Assembly (NCBI RefSeq): GCF_039543385.1
Contig: NZ_BAABJQ010000009.1
Location: forward strand, 186,001-250,000
From: Rugosimonospora acidiphila
GTDB lineage: Bacteria > Actinomycetota > Actinomycetes > Mycobacteriales > Micromonosporaceae
Length of the DNA: 64,000 nucleotides
Reading direction: 5' to 3'
Both the position numbers and the translations under genes were made by a program. Of the stretch, positions 58,131 to 64,000 are shown in pieces. The notes below the pieces were generated by a model, which saw only the letters and a list, made by a program, of their open reading frames with translations, made no database searches and was not told the origin of the DNA. Positions within the stretch are counted from its first letter, which is position 1; each line of letters begins with the position of its first letter.

Positions 58131-58544
58131 GTGAATCTCGTCAAGCGCCTGCTGTTCGGCACCGGGCAGCTGCCCATCGACCTGCGTGCCGCCCTCGCCG
58201 CCGACCAGCCCGCCATCATCGCCGAGGGGCTGAGCGGCACGGTCACCCTCCGGCACTACCGGGCCCCCGGCAAGTTCGTCTCCTTCCAAAAACGTGCGGT
58301 GGCCGGCGCCGTGGCGGTCACTCGGCAGCGCCTGCTCGTGTGGACCGGCCGCCACAAGGAGGTCGACGTACCCCTGAGCGACCCGTTGCGCGACGCTGTC
58401 CAGGTGCGCGTCGAGAGCCCCGACCGCCTGCTCATCGTCGCCGACGTCGGCCGGTTCAACCCCGCGACCTCCGGCACCATCGAGATCCGGCTGCGCACGC
58501 CGGACGCGACGCGCCTCGCCGCGGCCGCGGGCTACGCCGACTGA
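58131..58544 (+). CDS. Small hypothetical protein, PH-like fold suspected
   Basis: 137 residues from a GTG after GAAGGAGGA. Alternating hydrophobic strands (GTVTLRHYRAPGKFVSFQK, AVTRQRLLVWTGRHKEVDVPL, RLLIVADVGRF) and a final helix (DATRLAAAAGYAD) suggest a bacterial PH-like domain. No membrane segment or catalytic motif. It is isolated between the divergent universal stress gene and a convergent methyltransferase gene. Confidence 0.7.
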   Translation: MNLVKRLLFGTGQLPIDLRAALAADQPAIIAEGLSGTVTLRHYRAPGKFVSFQKRAVAGAVAVTRQRLLVWTGRHKEVDVPLSDPLRDAVQVRVESPDRLLIVADVGRFNPATSGTIEIRLRTPDATRLAAAAGYAD

Positions 58545-58579
58545 CCGTCCCACCGCGCGAGAACGGGACACCTGGTCCG

Positions 58580-59359
58580 CTAGCCGCGCGCCACCGCGAG
58601 CAGGTGTGCGCTGGCGTGGATAAGCAGCGGGTCCTGCTCGACGGCGCGGGCGGCGCGCAGTGCCGCCTCGATCCGGCCGTCGAACGCCGCGATGCCGGCC
58701 GCGTCCAGCGCCGGCCAGGCCGGGCCCTCGACGCCGTACACAGTGACATCCACCAGCCCCGCCGTCTGGACCTCGGCCCGCAGTTCCTCGGCGGTGTGAA
58801 AATGCGCCGGTACGAAGCCGACGTGGCCGTCGTAGCTGCCTGAGGTGATGACGGTGCGCACCGAGGGTTCCAGCTCGGCGGTGAGCCGGCCGTCAGAGCC
58901 GACCTCGAGCAGCGACATGTACCGGCTGATCCCGGCGGCGGCCAACAGCCCGCCCGGGCGCAGCACACGCACCGCCTCGGCCAGGGCACGGGCACGGTCC
59001 GACGCCTCGGTCAGGTGATAGAGCGGGCCGAGCAGCAGGACGGCGTCGACGCTGCCGTCCGCGACCTCAAGCTCGCGCGCGTCACCGAGCTGGGCGCTGA
59101 CCCCGTCCAGGGCCGCGGCGGCGCGCACGTGAGACGGGACCGGGTCGACCACGTGTACGGCGTGCCCGTCGCCGGCCAGCCACGCGGCGTGGACGCCGGT
59201 GCCGCCGCCGACGTCGAGCACCCGGGCGCCGGGCGCGGTCAGCCAGCGCCGGATCAGTTCCCGCGTGCGCAGGTACTCCAGCCTCCCGTGTGGCGACCGG
59301 CGCAGGCGGGAGTCTTCGAGGCCGTCGATGCCGTAATGCGTCACCAGTTCGGATTCCAT
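58580..59359 (-). CDS. Class I SAM-dependent methyltransferase
   Basis: 259 residues from the ATG at 59359 (MESELVTHYGIDGLEDSRLR); a start at 59395 is less likely. Motif I VLDVGGGTGVHAAWL, VHVVDPVPSHVRAA, AQLGDARELEVADGSVDAVLLLGPLYHL and LRPGGLLAAAGISRY define the Rossmann methyltransferase core. The substrate cannot be told. Upstream is a 20-bp direct repeat (59406-59445). Confidence 0.9.
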   Translation of the reverse strand: MESELVTHYGIDGLEDSRLRRSPHGRLEYLRTRELIRRWLTAPGARVLDVGGGTGVHAAWLAGDGHAVHVVDPVPSHVRAAAALDGVSAQLGDARELEVADGSVDAVLLLGPLYHLTEASDRARALAEAVRVLRPGGLLAAAGISRYMSLLEVGSDGRLTAELEPSVRTVITSGSYDGHVGFVPAHFHTAEELRAEVQTAGLVDVTVYGVEGPAWPALDAAGIAAFDGRIEAALRAARAVEQDPLLIHASAHLLAVARG

Positions 59360-59405
59360 CGGAAGATCGTGATCGATCCTGGGCGAAGAGGCCAACGAAT
59401 TCTCG

Positions 59406-59445
59406 CTCGCCGCGACGAGTCCAGACTCGCCGCGACGAGTCCAGA
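59406..59445. repeat. 20-bp perfect direct repeat
   Basis: Two adjacent identical copies of CTCGCCGCGACGAGTCCAGA lie in the divergent gap between the methyltransferase gene and the hypothetical gene at 59577. Confidence 0.8.
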
Positions 59446-59576
59446 CCCCGCCGCGTCGCGGAGCCGCTGGCTGCCGGCTCCGGTCCCCGTACCTGACATC
59501 CGGCGCGGAGCGTTGTACGCTGATCGACGATGCCTACCTTCTTGTGCAGATGGGAGGTCCCATCCGCAAACGGTGA

Positions 59577-61040
59577 GTGCTGATGCGTTCACCTACCGCG
59601 GATGAGGAATCCCGCCTTCTCCTCTGGTTGCACGTGCGCGAGTTCGCCGTGCCGCCGCCAATGATCGAATCTGCGACCGCCCGCCGCGCCGTGGGCGACT
59701 GGGCCGGGGCGTGCGCCGCCGCACGCGTCGATGTCGACCTGAACCTGCGCGCCGTGGCCCGAACGCGGGGCCGGCAGCTCGCCGACCGGATCCGCGCCGA
59801 CCTGCGCCGACTGGCCCCCGACCTGCTGCGCTGGCACCTGCCGAGGGTCGCCCCGGACGGCCTGCTACGACCGGGCCTGACCGTCTCCCTGGCCCGCTAC
59901 GGTCCGGCCGGCTCCCGGGGCGGCGCCGTGCACCTGGTGGCCCGCACGCCACCGGCGTGGGCGGACGCCGGACAACGGATCAGCCTCGCGCTGTGGGACG
60001 GCTCGGGCTTCGGGGACGGGCCGTACGCGCACCCGCACCCCCACCCGGACCGACGATTCCGCCTCGACCTGCACCGCCACCTGTGGGATGCGCACCGGGC
60101 CGGTGAGCTGCGGGAGCGCTCCGGCGCGGGGCGGCCGGCCACCGTCACCGGCACAGCCACCGGAACCGGCACGGCCACCGCCACCGGCACGGCCACCGGC
60201 TCCGGCGCGGCCACTGGCACCGCCGCCCCCGACCCGGTACCGAAGGGCAGCGGCTGCGCCGTGGAGCGGTGGGCGGCCGAGGCCGCGCTGCTGCTCGACG
60301 ACCGGGGGCGGGGCGGCGACGCCGTCACGGTGCGGCTCGGCGGCCGGCACCGGCTGGTGCTGCGCCTGCGTGGGGACACCGGCGCGGGCGGGCCGCCGGC
60401 GATGACCCTCGCACCCGCGCCCGCGAAGGGTGGCGCCGGCGACCTGCCGGTGCTGCCCGACGCGGCCACCTGGGTGCCGCCCGACCTGGAGTTGCTGCGT
60501 GCCGGGCTGATCGACGCCGGCCGGCTGCACCCGCTGGTCGCGCGGGCTCTCGTACCGGGCCACCAACCCTCCGGCGCGCCGCGAACGCCGGAGGGCGCGG
60601 GCGATCCGCACCTGGTCGAGTGCCGAGGCGACCGCCACCGGATCGGTCTGGTGGACGGCAAGCTCGTCCCGCTGGACCATGACCCGGCCGAGATCCGCCG
60701 CGAGGAGCTGCTGGCCGCGCTGGGCGGCAACCCGTTGCCGTGCCTGCGGGCGATCGACGAGGCGCACCGGCACCCGGAGTGCCTGGTGGGTGTCCGCGCC
60801 CGCCTGGATCACGGCGACGACGCCGGCGCCCTGGCCACGGTCGAGAGCCTGCTCGGACCCGACGCGCTGCTGCGCGGCGGCGCCCTGCGGGATGAGCTGG
60901 AGACGGCCGCGCTCCGGCGGGTCAGCCACGGGCTGTTCCGGGCCGGACTGGCCGGGCTCGGGCCGCCCACGGACGTTCGGGACACCCGCCGTGAGGTGCG
61001 GACCCACCCGCGCCACGCGCGGCACCCGCGCCGCCCCTGA
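59577..61040 (+). CDS. Hypothetical protein, first gene of the MoxR/VWA triad
   Basis: 487 residues (GTG at 59577; ATG at 59583 also possible). Recognisable only as an actinobacterial protein found with MoxR and VWA genes. The N-terminal region is helical (RTRGRQLADRIRADLRRLAP), then a beta region (GLTVSLARYGP, AVHLVARTPPAWAD). A central Thr/Gly/Ala repeat linker near residues 180-215 comes from DNA repeats. The C-terminal half has LVECRGDRHRIGLVDGKLVPLDHD. No catalytic motif. It is 97 bp upstream of the MoxR gene and probably co-transcribed. Confidence 0.7.
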   Translation: MLMRSPTADEESRLLLWLHVREFAVPPPMIESATARRAVGDWAGACAAARVDVDLNLRAVARTRGRQLADRIRADLRRLAPDLLRWHLPRVAPDGLLRPGLTVSLARYGPAGSRGGAVHLVARTPPAWADAGQRISLALWDGSGFGDGPYAHPHPHPDRRFRLDLHRHLWDAHRAGELRERSGAGRPATVTGTATGTGTATATGTATGSGAATGTAAPDPVPKGSGCAVERWAAEAALLLDDRGRGGDAVTVRLGGRHRLVLRLRGDTGAGGPPAMTLAPAPAKGGAGDLPVLPDAATWVPPDLELLRAGLIDAGRLHPLVARALVPGHQPSGAPRTPEGAGDPHLVECRGDRHRIGLVDGKLVPLDHDPAEIRREELLAALGGNPLPCLRAIDEAHRHPECLVGVRARLDHGDDAGALATVESLLGPDALLRGGALRDELETAALRRVSHGLFRAGLAGLGPPTDVRDTRREVRTHPRHARHPRRP

Positions 61041-61137
61041 CCTCACTCCCCCGACCTCCACTCGACTGACTCCACTCCACTGGCTTCTCTCGTTTCCGGC
61101 CGCCGCGCGGCCCCAAGACCCCCCAAGGTGATGCCGC

Positions 61138-62580
61138 ATGCCCATTTCTGCCCCGTCCGTTGCCACCGGCCTACTGCCCGCCACCCAACTACTGCCCACC
61201 ACCCAACTACTGCCCACCACCCAACTGCTGCCCGCCGCCGAACTACTATCCAACGCCGAACTGCTGCCCGCCACCGATCTACTGCCCAACGCCGAACTAC
61301 CGTCCAACGCCGAGTCACCGTCCAATGCGGACAACGCCCTGCGGCTGGAGGTCTCCGCCGAGTTGCTTTCCCTGCTTGCCCAGACCGTCACCGAACCGCG
61401 CCCCGACCCGCAGCTTGAGGCGCTGACCCTGGCCGTGGCGGCCGATCTGCCGGTGTTGCTGTGGGGAGAGCCGGGGATCGGCAAGACCGCCGCGCTGAAT
61501 CAGCTCGCCGAGGCCCTCGACCTGCCGCTGACCACGGTGATCGCGAGCGTGCACGAGCCCTCGGACTTCTCCGGGCTGCCCGTGGTCGGCGACGATCCCG
61601 CGGTCCAGGGCGTCCCGATGGCCCCGCCGGACTGGGCGGTACGCCTGGTCCGGGCCGGCCGGGGACTGCTGTTCCTGGACGAGTTGTCCACCGCGCCGCC
61701 GGCCGTGCAGGCCGCCCTGCTGCGCCTCGTGCTCGAACGCCAGGTCGGCGCCCTGCGGCTGCCGCCCGGCGTGCGGATCGTGGCCGCCGCCAACCCACGC
61801 TCCTCCGCGGCCGACGGCTGGGAGCTCAGCGCCCCGCTGGCCAACCGGTTCGTCCATCTACAGTGGACGTACGAGCACGAGGTGGTGGTGCGCGGGCTCG
61901 GCGGGACCTGGCCCCGGGCGGCGCTGCCCCGGCTGGATCCGGGGCGGCTGCGGGAGTCCGTGGCGTTCGCACGCCGGGCGGTGTGCGGGTTCCTCACCGC
62001 CCGGCCCGGGCTCGTGCACCGGCTGCCCAGCAACGAGGCCCGCCGGGGCGGACCCTGGCCGTCGCCGCGCAGTTGGGAGATGACCCTGCGGCTGGTCGCG
62101 TTCGCCACCGCGGCGGGCACCTCCCGGGACGTGCTGTCCATGCTCGTGCGGGGCACCGTCGGGGACGGACCCGGGCTGGAGGTGCTGGCCAGCCTGGACC
62201 GGATGGACCTGCCCGACCCCGAGACGCTGCTGGCGGACCCGTCGGTGGCCGTCCTGCCGGAGCGGGGAGACCTGCGCCAGGCGGTGCTCGACGGCGTGGT
62301 GGAGGCGGTACGCAAGCGGCCGGAGCAGTCCCGCTGGGACGCCGCGTGGGCCCTGCTGGTGCTGGCGCTGGAGACCGGGGCCCCGGATCTGGTGGTGGTG
62401 CCGGCCGCCACGCTCGCCGCGCTGCGCCGCGACGACTGGGAGGTGCCGGCCGCGATCGACCGGCTGGCGGGGGCGGTGTCGCTGTCGCGCGAGGCGGACC
62501 GGGCCGGAGCGCGCACCAAGGCACGGGAAGAGGCACGGGCCGGGGCACCGCTGGCGGCGGGCGCAGGTACCCGCCGATGA
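61138..62580 (+). CDS. MoxR-type AAA+ ATPase with hexapeptide-repeat N-terminus
   Basis: 480 residues from an ATG. Residues 12-65 are nine hexapeptides of type LLPTTQ/LLPNAE encoded by 18-bp repeats. The AAA+ core has Walker A GEPGIGKT (110-117), Walker B GLLFLDELSTAPPAV, sensor VAAANPRS and an arginine-rich lid. MoxR ATPases act as chaperones for VWA-domain partners; the next gene encodes one and overlaps by four bases (ATGA). The repeat tail is unusual and presumably disordered. Confidence 0.88.
   Translation: MPISAPSVATGLLPATQLLPTTQLLPTTQLLPAAELLSNAELLPATDLLPNAELPSNAESPSNADNALRLEVSAELLSLLAQTVTEPRPDPQLEALTLAVAADLPVLLWGEPGIGKTAALNQLAEALDLPLTTVIASVHEPSDFSGLPVVGDDPAVQGVPMAPPDWAVRLVRAGRGLLFLDELSTAPPAVQAALLRLVLERQVGALRLPPGVRIVAAANPRSSAADGWELSAPLANRFVHLQWTYEHEVVVRGLGGTWPRAALPRLDPGRLRESVAFARRAVCGFLTARPGLVHRLPSNEARRGGPWPSPRSWEMTLRLVAFATAAGTSRDVLSMLVRGTVGDGPGLEVLASLDRMDLPDPETLLADPSVAVLPERGDLRQAVLDGVVEAVRKRPEQSRWDAAWALLVLALETGAPDLVVVPAATLAALRRDDWEVPAAIDRLAGAVSLSREADRAGARTKAREEARAGAPLAAGAGTRR
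61171..61332. repeat. 18-bp in-frame tandem repeat at the 5' end of the MoxR gene
   Basis: Nine degenerate copies of a unit like CTACTGCCCACCACCCAA encode LLPTTQ, LLPAAE, LLPNAE and related hexapeptides, giving 54 extra residues before the ATPase domain. Confidence 0.85.
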
Positions 62581-63800
62581 CGGCGCGCACGCTGGACCTG
62601 GAGAAGCTGTACGCCGCCCGGCTGTACGCCGCCCGGGCCCGGCCGTACCTGGCGGCGGCGCTGTTCGCGCTGCACCCGGTGGAGTCGCCGACGGTGCCGA
62701 CGATGGCGGTGGACCCGCACTGGCGTTGCTATGTCTCACCCACGTTCGTGCACCAGACCCCGCTGGAGGAGTTGGCCGGGGTGTGGGTGCACGAGGTCTC
62801 ACACCTGCTGCGCGACCACCACGGGCGCAGCGACCGGGTGGCGCTCGCGCGCGGGCTGACCGGACCCGGCGAGCGGCTGCGGATGAACATCGCCGCGGAC
62901 TGCGAGATCAACGACGACGTGTACGGGGACGGGCTGGCGCGGCCCGAGGGAGCCGTCCGGCCGGAAGACCTCAGGCTGGGCCCGGGTCAACTGATGGAGG
63001 ACTACCTGAGCAGGTTTCGGCTCGGGCCGTACACGCAGCGCCTGGCCTGGCTCGACTGCGGCAGCGGCGCCGACGGGCGCCAACGGGGTTGGGACCTGGG
63101 GCCGGACGGCGCGCACGGGCTGAGCGCGCAGGAACGGGACGCGATCCGGTTCCGGGTGGCGCGGGGCATCACCGGCCGGCCGGGCAGCGCACCGGATGGC
63201 TGGCGGCGGTGGGCCGAAGAGGCGTTCCATCCGCCGCAGCCGTGGCGGGAACTGCTGGGCGCCGCCGTCCGTTCGGCGGCCACCGCCCCGGGAGTGGGTG
63301 AGGACTACTCGTACGGCCGGCCGTCGCGCAGGTCCACCGCGCTGCCCGGTGTCGTCCTGCCGATCCTGCGGCGCAAGCCGCCCCGGGTCTGCGTGGTCAT
63401 CGACACGTCCGGCTCGGTCAGCGACGCCGAACTGGGCAGCGCACTGCTGGAGGTCGCCGCGATCGGCCGGGCGGTGGGTGGCCGGCGGGACCTCGTCTCC
63501 GTGCTGTCGTGCGACGCGGCGGCCTCGGTCGCGTACCCGCTGTGCCGCGCCGAGGGGGTCCCGCTGATGGGCGGCGGCGGCACGGACCTGCGCAGCGGCT
63601 TCGCCCGGGCGATGCGGACCAGCCCCCGCCCGGATGTGGTGGTGGTCCTCACCGACGGGCAGACACCCTGGCCGGAAACGCGGCCGGCGTGCCGGACGGT
63701 GGTGGGGCTGTTCCCCCGCAGCGGAAACTCGGGCGAGGACGATCCGGACTACGTGCCGCCCGCGCCGCCCGACTGGGCCCGGGTGGTGACCATCGGGTGA
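62577..63800 (+). CDS. VWA-like putative metallopeptidase (DUF2201 type)
   Basis: 407 residues, start overlapping the MoxR stop. The N-terminal zinc motif is HEVSH (72-76) with a further acidic motif NIAADCEINDD. The C-terminal VWA-like domain has MIDAS residues DTSGSVSD (276-283) and VVLTDGQTPWP. This pairing of a metallopeptidase-like N-domain with a VWA C-domain behind a MoxR ATPase is a conserved bacterial arrangement. The ATPase presumably remodels or activates it. The cellular target is unknown. Confidence 0.87.
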   Translation: MTARTLDLEKLYAARLYAARARPYLAAALFALHPVESPTVPTMAVDPHWRCYVSPTFVHQTPLEELAGVWVHEVSHLLRDHHGRSDRVALARGLTGPGERLRMNIAADCEINDDVYGDGLARPEGAVRPEDLRLGPGQLMEDYLSRFRLGPYTQRLAWLDCGSGADGRQRGWDLGPDGAHGLSAQERDAIRFRVARGITGRPGSAPDGWRRWAEEAFHPPQPWRELLGAAVRSAATAPGVGEDYSYGRPSRRSTALPGVVLPILRRKPPRVCVVIDTSGSVSDAELGSALLEVAAIGRAVGGRRDLVSVLSCDAAASVAYPLCRAEGVPLMGGGGTDLRSGFARAMRTSPRPDVVVVLTDGQTPWPETRPACRTVVGLFPRSGNSGEDDPDYVPPAPPDWARVVTIG

Positions 63801-63960
63801 CCGGGTGCGGGAGGGCGGTGACCCGGGCGCGGACGATCCGCCGGGTGCGGGAAAGCACAGCCTTTTCATCTTCCCGAAAGCCGGCCACCGCGCGGCGGAA
63901 TCGGAATAATCTCCCTTATGTCCGGATCGGCCCCCCTTCGCCGACCCGAACGGCACCCGT

Positions 63961-63991
63961 GCCCGCGCCGGTCATCAAGGCCGGCGCGGGC
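63961..63991. terminator. Hairpin near the window end
   Basis: Perfect 11-bp arms GCCCGCGCCGG and CCGGCGCGGGC around a 9-nt loop, about 160 bp beyond the metallopeptidase stop. It may terminate this operon or a convergent gene outside the window. Confidence 0.55.
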
Positions 63992-64000
63992 GCGAGGACC

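Noticed and set aside
61461..62576. Upstream in-frame extension of the metallopeptidase on the + strand
   Set aside because: It lies out of frame over the MoxR ATPase, which has intact Walker motifs; the ATGA overlap at 62577 defines the start.
1..64000. tRNA, rRNA or riboswitch genes
   Set aside because: No cloverleaf consensus (GGTTCGAATCC-type arms), rRNA segment or known riboswitch core was recognised by eye; a covariance-model search would be needed to be sure.

Overview
The window is a very GC-rich actinobacterial chromosome segment. GTG and TTG starts are common, overlapping ATGA/GTGA gene junctions are frequent, and several families are typical of the phylum (DUF222/HNH 13E12-type nuclease, HelR-type RNA polymerase ATPase, GPP34 protein, a MoxR/VWA gene set). 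The set of secreted glycosidases, LplABC-like importer and small regulators fits a soil Micromonosporales-like organism, but that placement is inference. I found no rRNA, tRNA, CRISPR array, insertion sequence or phage module.

Layout. 1-4.1 kb: the end of a truncated gene, a DUF2264 protein with a small upstream partner, and a membrane protein. 4.1-9.5 kb: two ABC export or drug-response operons, one headed by a YtrA-type GntR regulator and one by a PadR regulator. Each regulator has a palindrome at its own promoter. 9.5-28.3 kb: a large carbohydrate locus. It holds a DUF4038 glycosidase, a lipoprotein/two-permease ABC importer, a GH2 beta-mannosidase, two secreted GH26-like enzymes, a FadR/FCD regulator, a D-apionate-lactonase-like protein, an SDR, and a five-gene reverse operon. 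That operon encodes a zinc dehydrogenase, both halves of a split transketolase, an NAD-dependent epimerase-like protein and a DUF1537 sugar-acid kinase. A TGGYATRCCA-type palindrome recurs at the promoters of this locus. Polymer degradation outside the cell, import, oxidation/lactone opening, phosphorylation and transketolase cleavage therefore appear to be one regulated pathway.

28.6-38.2 kb: a compact reverse operon reading flavin monooxygenase, FMN alpha-hydroxy-acid oxidase, membrane-anchored atypical P450, CPA2 antiporter, response regulator and histidine kinase. It is divergent from an acyl/aryl-AMP ligase. No PKS or NRPS core is present, so this may be a small undescribed tailoring or biosynthetic unit with its own sensor and exporter-like antiporter. 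38.3-44.2 kb: housekeeping and stray genes (HAD proteins, GPP34, NudC, HNH nuclease, VOC protein, a TetR remnant). 44.4-52.1 kb: a secreted GH27 alpha-galactosidase whose barrel is interrupted by a beta-repeat insertion, a cupin, an approximately 1.1-kb gap and a secreted GH3/PA14 beta-glucosidase. 52.2-64 kb: TetR/SnoaL divergent pair, HelR-type ATPase, VOC protein, LURP-one-like protein, tandem universal stress protein, methyltransferase, and a hypothetical/MoxR/VWA-metallopeptidase triad.

A window-wide oddity is the number of short tandem repeats. Several have 18-bp units translated in frame at the ends of unrelated proteins, and others lie between genes. Perfect GC-rich hairpins follow several glycosidase genes and look like terminators.
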